Notes: generated by a model not told the origin, from the letters alone. A stretch of 64,000 nt of DNA from Paenalcaligenes hominis (GCF_011927625.1 NZ_JAATIZ010000002.1:186001-250000); one strand, 5' to 3'. Counted from the first letter of the stretch, positions 49,647 through 58,331 are shown. A program made the numbers and translations.

Positions 49647-50141
49647 ATGTCCATAACTGCCCCTGCTTTGACTGCTGAACAGCTAAAAACGGTATTGCAA
49701 CACGCGCTCGATCAGCATGCCCACAAAGAAGGTAATCTGTTGCCTTTACTTCACAGCATTCAAGATCAACTGCGCTACATACCCGCAGCCATTGTGCCTT
49801 TACTTAGTGCTGCTATTAATCGCTCGCGTGCGGAAATACACGGCGTAATTAGTTTTTATACCCATTTCCGTACTCATCCTCCTGCACCAGTACTGCTTGA
49901 GTTATGTCGTGCCGAGTCCTGTCAGGCGCGTGGGGCAAATGGCCTGATTGCCCAAGTGAAAGAACAGTTAGGGTGCGATTTTCACCAGACTAGCGCAGAT
50001 GGCCAGGTGTCACTCGAACCAGTGTATTGCTTAGGCTTATGCTCTCAAGGGCCAGCTGCCATGATTAACGGTAACCCTGTTGCTCACCTTAATCTCCAAA
50101 CACTTAACCAACAGCTCCAAGAGAAAGGAGCGCAATCATGA
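49647..50141 (+). CDS. fdsG: formate dehydrogenase gamma subunit (NuoE-like, [2Fe-2S])
   Basis: Electron-transfer subunit of the cytoplasmic NAD-dependent formate dehydrogenase. It is a thioredoxin-like 24-kDa-type protein, with the four cluster cysteines in LCRAESCQARG and YCLGLCSQGP. LPLLHSIQDQLRYIP and INRSRAEIHGVISFYTHFR match FdsG and NuoE. 164 residues. The start codon lacks an adjacent ribosome site (see leader feature). ATGA overlap with fdsB. Confidence 0.95.
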   Translation: MSITAPALTAEQLKTVLQHALDQHAHKEGNLLPLLHSIQDQLRYIPAAIVPLLSAAINRSRAEIHGVISFYTHFRTHPPAPVLLELCRAESCQARGANGLIAQVKEQLGCDFHQTSADGQVSLEPVYCLGLCSQGPAAMINGNPVAHLNLQTLNQQLQEKGAQS

Positions 50142-51703
50142 CTCCCATTCGTCTTTATATCCCTCGCGATACGGCCGCTGTGGCAGCAGGCGTAGAAACG
50201 CTAATTCCTCTTATCAAAGCCCAAGCACAGGCTCAAAACCAACCCATTGACATTGTGCGCAATGGCACCTTTGGTTTACTTTGGCTCGAGCCGCTTATCG
50301 AGGTGCAAACAGAGACAGGACGCATTGCGTATGGTCCCGTTCATGCTAAAGACCTACCTAGCTTATTTGAAGCCGATTGGCTTCATGGCGGCGCTCACCC
50401 CTTGTGTCATGGTCTAACTACTGAAATCCCTTATTTAAAAAACCAAGAACGCCTTACGTTTGGCCGCGTTGGCCATATTGACCCTTTAAGCCTCAGTGAT
50501 TACGCCGCCCATGGGGGTTGGCAAGGTTTACACCAAGCCTTAGCGCTTAGCCCTCAAGCCATCGTAGATGCCACCACAGAGTCTGGCTTACGCGGTCGAG
50601 GTGGTGCTGCTTTCCCTACAGGGATTAAATGGAATACGGTGCTTCATGCGCCGGCTGCTCAAAAATACATTGTCTGTAATGCCGACGAAGGCGACTCTGG
50701 TACGTTTTCAGATCGAATTTTAATGGAAGCCGACCCCTATAGTTTAATCGAGGGTATGATTATTGCCGGTCTAGGTGTGGGCGCTACCCGTGGCTATATT
50801 TATTTGCGCTCCGAGTATCCACTCGCCTACGACATCCTGCAGCAAGCCATTGATAAGGCCTACGCGGCAAACTTTTTGGGTCAGTCCATTCAAGGCTCCT
50901 CCCACCAGTTTGATCTCGAGGTGCGTTTGGGGGCTGGGGCTTATATCTGTGGCGAGGAAACCTCTTTACTCGAAAGCCTTGAAGGCAAACGCGGCGTGAT
51001 TCGCTTTAAACCCCCCCTTCCTGCCTTGCAGGGCTTTTTAGGTCAGCCCACCGTCGTCAATAACGTGGTGACGCTAGCAAGTATCCCTATCATTTTCGCT
51101 AAGGGCGCGGCTTACTACAAGGAATATGGCATGGGGCGCTCACGTGGCACCTTAGCCTTTCAATTAACAGGCAATCTTAAACAAGGTGGCTTGGTTGAAA
51201 AAGCGTTTGGGGTGACGTTGCGCGAGCTTTTATATGATTATGGGGCCGGCAGTGCCTCTGGCCTTGATTTACGTGCGGTTCAGGTCGGGGGGCCGCTGGG
51301 TGCCTATTTGCCTGAATCCGATTGGGATGTCCCGCTTGATTATGAAAGCTATGCCGCTATCTCCGCCATGGTCGGACACGGCGGCATCGTGGCGTTTGAT
51401 CAACAGGTCGATATGGCAGAAATGGCGCAATACGCCATGGAATTCTGTGCGGTCGAGTCCTGTGGCAAATGCACCCCATGTCGCATCGGCTCTACCCGTG
51501 GGGTAGAAACCATCGCTAAAATTCGTCAAAAACAAGACCCTGAGGCCAACGTGGTTTTACTTCACGACTTATGCGACACCTTAACACATGCCTCCCTATG
51601 CGCTTTGGGTAGCATGACGCCCTATCCTGTCTTATCTGCACTGAATCACTTTGCAGAGGACTTTGGCTTAGAGCCCAGCACTAGCCCTAGCGCTACCGTA
51701 TAA
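50138..51703 (+). CDS. fdsB: formate dehydrogenase beta subunit (NuoF-like, FMN/NAD)
   Basis: Diaphorase subunit handing electrons to NAD. After an N-terminal thioredoxin-like extension of about 130 residues come the NADH-binding GLRGRGGAAFPTGIKW, the FMN region NADEGDSGTFSDRILME, GAYICGEETSLLESLEG and the 4Fe-4S site ESCGKCTPCRIGS with a later Cys. 521 residues. Overlaps fdsG; fdsA starts 11 bases later. Confidence 0.96.
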   Translation: MTPIRLYIPRDTAAVAAGVETLIPLIKAQAQAQNQPIDIVRNGTFGLLWLEPLIEVQTETGRIAYGPVHAKDLPSLFEADWLHGGAHPLCHGLTTEIPYLKNQERLTFGRVGHIDPLSLSDYAAHGGWQGLHQALALSPQAIVDATTESGLRGRGGAAFPTGIKWNTVLHAPAAQKYIVCNADEGDSGTFSDRILMEADPYSLIEGMIIAGLGVGATRGYIYLRSEYPLAYDILQQAIDKAYAANFLGQSIQGSSHQFDLEVRLGAGAYICGEETSLLESLEGKRGVIRFKPPLPALQGFLGQPTVVNNVVTLASIPIIFAKGAAYYKEYGMGRSRGTLAFQLTGNLKQGGLVEKAFGVTLRELLYDYGAGSASGLDLRAVQVGGPLGAYLPESDWDVPLDYESYAAISAMVGHGGIVAFDQQVDMAEMAQYAMEFCAVESCGKCTPCRIGSTRGVETIAKIRQKQDPEANVVLLHDLCDTLTHASLCALGSMTPYPVLSALNHFAEDFGLEPSTSPSATV

Positions 51704-51714
51704 AGGAGACTCTT

Positions 51715-54618
51715 ATGTTAGAAACCGTTATTATTCGCGAGCGCGACTTCGGTACCCCCGCATCGCTTTCTACCGAATACGTCACGCTGACCATTGATGG
51801 TCATGCGGTCACAGCGCCTGCGGGTACCTCAATTATGCGTGCCGCCGCCGAGGCTGGCATTCAAATTCCAAAACTGTGCGCTACGGACTCCCTTGAGCCC
51901 TTTGGCTCCTGCCGCTTATGTTTAGTGGAAATCGAAGGGCGTCGAGGCCAACCTGCCTCCTGCACTACCTTGGTCGAAGAAGGCCTAGTGGTCACCACTG
52001 CCAATGATCGCTTACATAAAGTCCGACGGAATGTGATGGAGCTCTATATCTCCGATCACCCGCTCGACTGCTTAACCTGCTCGGCCAACGGTAACTGCGA
52101 GCTGCAAACAACAGCCGGCCAGGTGGGCTTACGTGAAGTCCGTTACGGCTACGATGGCGCGAACCATCGCGATGCCTGCGCTGATATTACCAACCCCTAC
52201 TTCACCTTTGATCCAAAGCTGTGCATTGTCTGTAACCGCTGTGTGCGCGCTTGCGAAGAAACCCAAGGCACTTTTGCTTTAACCATTGACGGACGCGGTT
52301 TTGCCGCCCAAGTCGCCGCCGGTCAAATGGAGACCTTCCTAGACAGCGATTGCGTTTCATGTGGCGCCTGTGTGGCGGCTTGCCCAACCGGCTCCCTAAT
52401 GGAAAAAAACGTTATTGAAATGGGCCAGCCGGATCAAGCCATTATTACAACCTGTGCTTACTGCGGCGTAGGGTGTGGCCTAAAGGCAGAAACCAAAGGG
52501 GAACAGATTGTACGCATGACGCCATGGAAAGATGGCAAAGCTAACCGAGGTCACGCGTGCGTAAAAGGCCGTTTTGCTTGGGGCTACACCACCCACGAGG
52601 ACCGGATTACAACCCCTATGATTCGCCGCAGCATTAACGACCCATGGCAACCGGTGTCGTGGCAAGAAGCCCTTGATTACGCCGCTAGTGAAATCAAGCG
52701 CATTCAAGGCCAATACGGCACCCATTCGGTCGGTGGTATTACGTCCTCTCGCTGTACTAACGAAGAAACCTACCTAGTCCAAAAGCTCGTCCGCGCTGCC
52801 TTTGGCACCAATAACGTGGATACGTGTGCTCGCGTTTGTCACTCCCCAACAGGATATGGTCTAAAACAAACCCTGGGCGAATCGGCAGGCACTCAGACCT
52901 TTGACTCGGTCATGGCCAGCGATGTGATTTTGGTTATGGGCGCCAACCCAAGCGACGCTCACCCCGTTTTTGCTTCGCGTCTAAAACGACGTTTACGTCA
53001 AGGCGCTAAACTCATTGTCATTGATCCTCGTGCTATTGATTTGGTGTCTTCCCCCCATATTAAAGCCGACTATCATTTAGCACTGCGTCCTGGCACCAAC
53101 ACGGCCTTGTTGTCTGCCTTAGCTCACGTGATCGTGACGGAAAATCTCTGCAACGAAGACTATATTGCAGAACGCTGTGAAACTGATTCGTTTGCCGCGT
53201 GGAAAGCTTTCGTCAGTCAAGAAGACAACTCCCCTGAAGCCATGGCGCCCATTACCGGTGTGCCTGCTGAAACCATTCGTGCTGCCGCTCGCTTGTATGC
53301 CACAGGTGGCAATGCGGCTATTTACTATGGCCTAGGCGTTACCGAACACACCCAAGGTTCAACCACCGTCATGGCCATCGCCAACTTAGCAATGGCTACA
53401 GGTAATATTGGTTTTGAAGGCGTAGGGGTTAATCCACTACGTGGTCAGAACAACGTACAAGGCTCTTGCGACATGGGGTCTTTCCCCCACGAGCTCCCAG
53501 GATACCGTCATATTTCTGACTCCCTTACCCGTGAACTCTTCGAGGCAGAATGGGGGGTAACACTTGAGCCTGAGCCAGGACTACGTATTCCAAACATGTT
53601 TGATGCCGCCCTAAGCGGATCATTTAAAGCGTTATATTGCCAAGGGGAAGACATTGTTCAGTCCGACCCCAATACCCAGCATGTCACCGCGGCGCTCTCC
53701 TCTATGGAGTGCATTATTGTGCAAGACCTTTTCTTGAACGAAACAGCTAAATATGCGCATGTGTTTTTACCTGGCTCCTCTTTCTTAGAAAAAGATGGCA
53801 CTTTTACAAATGCCGAACGCCGGATTTCACGAGTGCGCAAAGTCATGGAACCCAAAAATGGGATGGCTGACTGGGAAATTACCTGTGCGCTATCTAAAGC
53901 CCTTGGCTACCCGATGGATTACACGCACCCAAGCCAAATTATGGATGAAATTGCCCGACTCACCCCCACCTTCCAAGGCGTTAGCTATGCACGCATTGAA
54001 GAACTAGGGGGTAGCGTGCAGTGGCCTTGTAATGAGGAAAGCCCAGAAGGCACACCCATCATGCATATTGATGAGTTTGTACGCGGCAAGGGGCAATTTA
54101 TGATTACCCAATACGTGCCCACCAGCGAGCGTGTGACGAAACGTTATCCTCTACTACTCACTACAGGCCGAATTCTGTCACAATATAACGTAGGAGCCCA
54201 AACACGACGTACCGCCAATACGCTCTGGCACGCCGAAGACACCTTAGAAATTCACCCCATGGATGCCGAAGAGCGACGTATTCAAACGGGGGATGTGCTA
54301 TCAGTGCGCAGTCGTAAGGGCGAAACGACGCTACGCGCTGTGGTCACAGATCGCATGCAACCTGGTGTGGTTTATACGACCTTCCATTTTCCTGAGTCTG
54401 GCGCTAACGTAGTCACTACTGATAATTCCGACTGGGCTACTAACTGTCCGGAATACAAAGTAACGGCCGTAGAAGTCAGTCCTGTTACAGCGCAAGATAG
54501 CTCTGCGTGGCAAACCGAATGGTCGCAATTTCACCACGAGCAACAACGTTTGCTAAAGGGAGAGGCTCCGTTTGACACCACTGAACCCATAGACTCACCT
54601 TCTTTAGAAACCCTTTAA
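51715..54618 (+). CDS. fdsA: formate dehydrogenase alpha subunit, molybdenum bis-MGD catalytic
   Basis: Oxidises formate to CO2 at a bis-MGD site. N-terminal NuoG-like part: 2Fe-2S cysteines (KLCATDS, GSCRLC), the HPLDCLTCSANGNCELQ cluster, and two ferredoxin-type sites (CIVCNRCVRAC, CVSCGACVAACP). Then a Mo4Fe4S domain (CAYCGVGCGL) and the molybdopterin domains. The metal ligand is Cys at about residue 375 (TCARVCHSPT), so this is the Cys, not the selenocysteine, form. 967 residues with a C-terminal molybdopterin-binding domain. AAGGAG lies ahead of the ATG. Confidence 0.97.
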   Translation: MLETVIIRERDFGTPASLSTEYVTLTIDGHAVTAPAGTSIMRAAAEAGIQIPKLCATDSLEPFGSCRLCLVEIEGRRGQPASCTTLVEEGLVVTTANDRLHKVRRNVMELYISDHPLDCLTCSANGNCELQTTAGQVGLREVRYGYDGANHRDACADITNPYFTFDPKLCIVCNRCVRACEETQGTFALTIDGRGFAAQVAAGQMETFLDSDCVSCGACVAACPTGSLMEKNVIEMGQPDQAIITTCAYCGVGCGLKAETKGEQIVRMTPWKDGKANRGHACVKGRFAWGYTTHEDRITTPMIRRSINDPWQPVSWQEALDYAASEIKRIQGQYGTHSVGGITSSRCTNEETYLVQKLVRAAFGTNNVDTCARVCHSPTGYGLKQTLGESAGTQTFDSVMASDVILVMGANPSDAHPVFASRLKRRLRQGAKLIVIDPRAIDLVSSPHIKADYHLALRPGTNTALLSALAHVIVTENLCNEDYIAERCETDSFAAWKAFVSQEDNSPEAMAPITGVPAETIRAAARLYATGGNAAIYYGLGVTEHTQGSTTVMAIANLAMATGNIGFEGVGVNPLRGQNNVQGSCDMGSFPHELPGYRHISDSLTRELFEAEWGVTLEPEPGLRIPNMFDAALSGSFKALYCQGEDIVQSDPNTQHVTAALSSMECIIVQDLFLNETAKYAHVFLPGSSFLEKDGTFTNAERRISRVRKVMEPKNGMADWEITCALSKALGYPMDYTHPSQIMDEIARLTPTFQGVSYARIEELGGSVQWPCNEESPEGTPIMHIDEFVRGKGQFMITQYVPTSERVTKRYPLLLTTGRILSQYNVGAQTRRTANTLWHAEDTLEIHPMDAEERRIQTGDVLSVRSRKGETTLRAVVTDRMQPGVVYTTFHFPESGANVVTTDNSDWATNCPEYKVTAVEVSPVTAQDSSAWQTEWSQFHHEQQRLLKGEAPFDTTEPIDSPSLETL

Positions 54619-54621
54619 GTT

Positions 54622-55488
54622 ATGACACAAAGCACCGCTGCCCCTTTTATTGCTGCTGATACCGCCCTAAGCGCTGGGCAAAGCACCCGAACCGTTTGGC
54701 GTCAAAAGCGTCATGGTTTATCTGTCGCCGAGGACGATCAACTCGCCACCGAAGTGCCTATTGCTTTGCAATACAACGGTATCAGCCACGCGGTGCTTTT
54801 AGCTACCCCCACCTTTTTGGAAGACCTCGCCATCGGCTTTTCCTTTACAGAAGGCATCATTCGTAGCGCCAATGATATCTATGATGTGGTGATAGACCAA
54901 GATGAGCGGGGGTACGTGCTCAATATAGAAATAGCTTCCGCCTGCTTAAACCAACTTAAACAACGCCGTCGCCAACTGGCTGGGCGAACAGGCTGTGGCC
55001 TTTGCGGCCTAGAAAGTTTAAATGAGGTACGACGCGACTTAGCTCCTGTTGCCCCCCCCGTGCAGCCTTATAGCGCTACCGCTATTTTTAATGCCCTTGA
55101 TCAGCTACGCCATCGGCAGCCTTTACATCAAGTCACAGGGGCCACCCATGCAGCAGGCTGGGCTGATCTGAATGGGGTCATACAGGTCGTACGCGAAGAC
55201 GTTGGTCGCCATAATGCACTCGATAAGCTCATTGGGCATTTGCTGACTCATAACACTGCCGTCGAAAAGGGCTTGGTGGTAGTGTCAAGTCGCGCCAGTT
55301 TTGAAATGGTACAAAAAACGGCAGCACTAGGCGCCTCGGTCTTGGTTGCTGTGTCTGCCCCCACTACCTATGCGATTCAAGTCGCTGATGAGCTTGGCCT
55401 ATTATTGGTTGCTTTTGGCCGTGAAAAGCAATTCAGCGCTTACAGTCATCCCGAATTCTTACAAGCGAGTACAGACTATGCATGTTGA
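54622..55488 (+). CDS. fdhD: formate dehydrogenase sulphurtransferase FdhD (FdsC)
   Basis: Transfers sulphur from a cysteine desulphurase to the bis-MGD of FdsA, required for activity. The two-Cys loop is GRTGCGLCGLESL; the cofactor-binding part has VREDVGRHNALDKLIG and SSRASFEMVQKTA. 288 residues. Three bases after fdsA and overlapping fdsD, as in fdsGBACD operons. Confidence 0.95.
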   Translation: MTQSTAAPFIAADTALSAGQSTRTVWRQKRHGLSVAEDDQLATEVPIALQYNGISHAVLLATPTFLEDLAIGFSFTEGIIRSANDIYDVVIDQDERGYVLNIEIASACLNQLKQRRRQLAGRTGCGLCGLESLNEVRRDLAPVAPPVQPYSATAIFNALDQLRHRQPLHQVTGATHAAGWADLNGVIQVVREDVGRHNALDKLIGHLLTHNTAVEKGLVVVSSRASFEMVQKTAALGASVLVAVSAPTTYAIQVADELGLLLVAFGREKQFSAYSHPEFLQASTDYAC

Positions 55489-55732
55489 TCCGCTCATTCC
55501 CATGCTCAATCAAATAGGGGCTTTTTTTGAAGCCCAACCCAACCCCGATGCCTCTACCAAAGCCGTAGCCGACCATGTGCGGTTGTTTTGGGAGCCTCGA
55601 ATGCGTGAAAGCATTTTGCGCTTTTTAGACCAATACCCCCAGGGTAAAAGCTCAGAGCATGAGCTTTTACCTATAGTAGTCAATGCGTTAACCACGTATC
55701 GTGAAGAGCTTACACCCAGTTCACGCGTGTAA
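55478..55732 (+). CDS. fdsD: formate dehydrogenase delta subunit
   Basis: An 84-residue small subunit typical of the last gene in fds operons: MLNQIGAFFEAQPNPDAS and the VRLFWEPRMRESIL signature. It is needed for assembly or maturation in related systems. I place the start at ATG 55478, 11 bases inside fdhD; the frame extends to 55346 but the earlier residues come from within fdhD. The end overlaps the convergent BAAT-like gene by 12 bases. Confidence 0.92.
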   Translation: MHVDPLIPMLNQIGAFFEAQPNPDASTKAVADHVRLFWEPRMRESILRFLDQYPQGKSSEHELLPIVVNALTTYREELTPSSRV

Positions 55733-56800
55733 CTGTGTCGGGCGCGCCGCCTCTATCACGGCCTGATGCAAAAACCCAATGATGGCAAACCAGAGCTCTT
55801 TGTTGGCGGCCGCTAAACGTAGGGCCTGCTCTGCGTCCGGACACAAATGAAGGGTGGGTACATGGGCAAAGCTTAACCCCGCCCCTACACCCTCGAAGTC
55901 ATACCACTGAAAATTATAATCAAAGCCCGCCTGCTCTAGACGTTGCCCAATCGTATGGTGGTATTGACTTGAGACATGCTGTTGACCCGATGCTAACAAG
56001 ATAGGCCCTAAGCTATTTTCTACAGCTAGCGGATAAGGAGAACGCACCGCAGCAGTAGGCTCGCAGGCAATCACAGCAGACACTTGGTCAGCCAGCTGCA
56101 CACCCAGCAACAATGCTAACTCAGCCCCTTGTTGATACCCTGACACGGCCACAAAGTTATGCTTGGGACGCATGGTAGTACGTAGCCAAGCTAAAGCTAA
56201 TTTAAAAGGCATTAAGGCCTCAGGATCTGTATCTAAGCTAGGTGTTTGCGCATAATCAAGGGCTAGCGCTATGTAACCCCGAGCGGCATAAAGCGCGGCG
56301 TGTGCCTCGTCGAGTGGAGCCGCACTTTGGTTTTTCAGCACCATAACAGCCGGTTTATCGCCTGCTGTGCTAGGCACGAACATAATGCCATGAAAACCGG
56401 GCTGATTAATTTCTACGCGTTGTACCGTAGCGTGAGTTAAACGTTGGGTTAATACGGTTTTAGCCACTTGGCCTGCACAATGCGCCTCGAGTTCGGTATG
56501 CAACGCATGATGCACAGACACAGGAAAGAGTTCGGTAGAGGCCGCGTTTTCTGCTAATTGCGTATAGATAAGCCCCATCGGTTGTGCCGTTGTGTAACTG
56601 CCTGCACTGGGCACCACGTCTGCTAAATTCACCATGCCGTGCTCATCCGTTTGGACCGTAATTTGACTGCGCCAGATTTGCCCAGCCCGTTCGGTTTTAG
56701 AATGAATAACGAGCTCGGTATGCGCAGGCGCGCCTTTGACGGTGAGCTTTCTGTCTATATCAATCAACGCATCAGCAAAATCTAACTCAAACGCTAACAT
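55721..56800 (-). CDS. BAAT/acyl-CoA thioesterase-family protein without catalytic triad
   Basis: A 359-residue protein with the two-domain layout of bile-acid-CoA:amino-acid N-acyltransferase/acyl-CoA thioesterases. An N-terminal beta domain (about 1-125; GSYTTAQPMGLIY matches the family's GSY..DPMGL stretch) is followed by an alpha/beta-hydrolase domain (about 130-350). The nucleophile elbow, normally GxSxG or GxCxG, reads GYQQG (56126-56140). The expected Asp region reads SGQQHVSSQ, and the GAGH His position reads GAGL. It therefore looks like a pseudoenzyme. No frameshift is visible and the frame is clean. Role unknown. Confidence 0.75.
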   Translation of the reverse strand: MLAFELDFADALIDIDRKLTVKGAPAHTELVIHSKTERAGQIWRSQITVQTDEHGMVNLADVVPSAGSYTTAQPMGLIYTQLAENAASTELFPVSVHHALHTELEAHCAGQVAKTVLTQRLTHATVQRVEINQPGFHGIMFVPSTAGDKPAVMVLKNQSAAPLDEAHAALYAARGYIALALDYAQTPSLDTDPEALMPFKLALAWLRTTMRPKHNFVAVSGYQQGAELALLLGVQLADQVSAVIACEPTAAVRSPYPLAVENSLGPILLASGQQHVSSQYHHTIGQRLEQAGFDYNFQWYDFEGVGAGLSFAHVPTLHLCPDAEQALRLAAANKELWFAIIGFLHQAVIEAARPTQLHA

Positions 56801-56844
56801 TCACTTTTCCTTTTAATCATTTTTCTTATTGTACTCGTTAGCAG

Positions 56845-56877
56845 ATGAAAAAAGCCTGCTTTAACAAAGCAGGCTTT
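56845..56877 (-). terminator. intrinsic terminator of the uspA-like gene
   Basis: On the minus strand AAAGCCTGCTTT-GTT-AAAGCAGGCTTT forms a 12-bp stem followed by more T. It lies 19 bases after the uspA stop and before the BAAT-like gene in the same direction. Confidence 0.88.
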
Positions 56878-56895
56878 GATTAGCGTTAGAAGGAG

Positions 56896-57357
56896 TTAGG
56901 TGGCGTCTTTTACGCGGTAAACCAACACCGCACACGGAGCAAGATTTAGCACTTTGGCGGTTACGCTGCCTAATAGCAAGCGCGATAAACCACTACGACC
57001 ATGGCTACCAATAAAAATAAGATCGCAGCCTTCCTCGAGCGCAGCCGTAGCCACGGCATCTGCCACATTAAAGTTAGAAATGGAACGCGACGTGGCTTTT
57101 ACCCCTGCTGTTTCCGCACGATCTAGTACAGCCTGTAAGTATTTCTGAGATTGCAACGATGCATTTTTTTCATAGTCTTCGTCCGTAATCGCATAGGCAG
57201 CAGCCATACCATCGAAACCTACGGTGGCGGCAAAAGGCTGAGTGACGTGTAAGGCTACGACCTCTGCACCAATTTGACGTGCAAAGGAAACCCCTTTATT
57301 TGCTGCTTGTGCAGATAAGGTGGATCCGTCGGTAGGAATTAAGATCTTTTTGAACAT
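56896..57357 (-). CDS. universal stress protein, UspA family
   Basis: A single-domain USP of 153 residues. It opens KILIPTDGSTLSAQAANKG and ends with the ATP-loop type signature GSHGRSGLSRLLLGSVTAKVL, so it probably binds ATP. Homologues act in starvation, anoxia and oxidative stress. A perfect FNR-type box 81 bases before the start, and a -10 in between, point to anaerobic induction. Confidence 0.9.
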   Translation of the reverse strand: MFKKILIPTDGSTLSAQAANKGVSFARQIGAEVVALHVTQPFAATVGFDGMAAAYAITDEDYEKNASLQSQKYLQAVLDRAETAGVKATSRSISNFNVADAVATAALEEGCDLIFIGSHGRSGLSRLLLGSVTAKVLNLAPCAVLVYRVKDAT

Positions 57358-57397
57358 AGTTTGCCCCGTTATTGGAAGTTATTACACGAAGTGTTTA

Positions 57398-57416
57398 GAT
57401 TGACTATACGTCAATC
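57398..57416. promoter_or_regulatory. inverted repeat over the predicted uspA -10
   Basis: GATTGACTATACGTCAATC is a perfect 7-bp inverted repeat with a 5-base centre. On the minus strand the predicted -10 TATAGT (57408-57403) lies within it, so a bound protein would block this promoter. Confidence 0.45.
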
Positions 57417-57431
57417 AAACGGCTGCACCTA

Positions 57432-57445
57432 TTGATTAATATCAA
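57432..57445. promoter_or_regulatory. perfect FNR/ANR-type box upstream of uspA
   Basis: TTGATTAATATCAA is an exact match to the FNR consensus TTGAT-N4-ATCAA. Its centre (57438.5) is about 42 bases upstream of the start point expected from the TATAGT -10 at 57408-57403, the standard class II activator position. It overlaps the stop codon of the rhodanese-like gene. Confidence 0.7.
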
Positions 57446-57783
57446 TTTTGTTGTGCGTACTGAAATAAATTTGCACAACGGCCACCACTACGACAATAGG
57501 CCAAAATAGGTGTGGGAAGCTCGGCCAATAGCTGTTTGAATTCCTGAACGTTCTCCATGGTGATGGAACCACTTACTACGGGTTGGTAGCGTACGCTTAA
57601 ACCTGCCTGCTGTGCGGCCGCGATCATGGTGTCTGAGCTAGGTTGATTAAACTCGAGCTCAAAGTCGGGCCGATTGATAATGACACTTTTAAACCCTGCC
57701 TCGGCTGCAGCTTGAAGGTCTTCTGGCTGCAATTGGGGGGCAACAGCAAAGGTCTTTGTGAGTTGGCGGAATTCAAAACTCAT
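57442..57783 (-). CDS. TIGR01244-type rhodanese/phosphatase-like sulphurtransferase
   Basis: A 113-residue cytoplasmic protein of the beta-lactamase-hydrolase-like/DUF442 group. The active loop YCRSGGRC has Cys-x4-Arg, the rhodanese rather than the tyrosine phosphatase spacing. The N-terminal part (LQPEDLQAAAEAGFKSVIINRPD) is the family signature. A linked role in sulphide or persulphide chemistry is plausible but not shown. GGAG lies six bases before the ATG. It shares its upstream region and palindrome with the globin gene. Confidence 0.82.
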   Translation of the reverse strand: MSFEFRQLTKTFAVAPQLQPEDLQAAAEAGFKSVIINRPDFELEFNQPSSDTMIAAAQQAGLSVRYQPVVSGSITMENVQEFKQLLAELPTPILAYCRSGGRCANLFQYAQQN

Positions 57784-57877
57784 TCACTTCTCCGTGGTAT
57801 GCAAAATTAATTGCTCCTAGTTTAGATGATATTAGAAAAATCAACCACCACACGTAGCTAAGACTAAAGACGTAATA

Positions 57878-57900
57878 AGAGGTATATTAAATATACCTTT
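57878..57900. promoter_or_regulatory. NsrR-like palindrome between rhodanese and globin genes
   Basis: AGGTATATTAAATATACCT (57880-57898) is a perfect 9-bp inverted repeat with a 1-base centre, and the symmetry continues imperfectly to 57878 and 57900. Length, AT-rich centre and outer AAG look like NsrR sites. It lies 21 bases before the globin ATG in a divergent promoter region. Confidence 0.55.
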
Positions 57901-57920
57901 AATGCCTGGAGTGCACCAGA

Positions 57921-58331
57921 ATGAAAACACCTATAGCTTGCAGCCGCGAAGAAATTACCCAACTTGTTCACGACTTTTATGACCAAATTCGTCTACACCC
58001 TGAATTAGGCCCTATTTTCAATGAACATATTCAGGACTGGCCTAAACACCTGAATACGATGGTGAGCTTTTGGTCGTCGTTATTATTAAAAACGGGCGAC
58101 TTTTCTGGATCACCCATGATGAAACACGCGGCTTTGCCCAATTTAAGTGCTGAGCTATTCGAACAGTGGCTTCAGCTATTTCACCGCACCTGTCAACAAC
58201 AAGCCAACCCCGCTTTAGCAGAAACCGCCTGGTTGTTTTCCCAGCGCATTGCACGCAGTTTATGGATGGGGTATCAAATTCAACAACAACCAGAACGGTC
58301 TCCGCTTGATTTAACGATACGCGCTGACTAA
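57921..58331 (+). CDS. group III truncated haemoglobin
   Basis: A 136-residue globin. REEITQLVHDFYDQIRLHPELGPIF is the usual start, KHLNTMVSFWSSLLL follows, and LFHRTCQQ supplies the proximal His. Group III globins are linked to NO or microaerobic metabolism. GGAG is nine bases before the ATG. Convergent with the cytochrome c peroxidase gene, overlapping by four bases. Confidence 0.9.
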   Translation: MKTPIACSREEITQLVHDFYDQIRLHPELGPIFNEHIQDWPKHLNTMVSFWSSLLLKTGDFSGSPMMKHAALPNLSAELFEQWLQLFHRTCQQQANPALAETAWLFSQRIARSLWMGYQIQQQPERSPLDLTIRAD

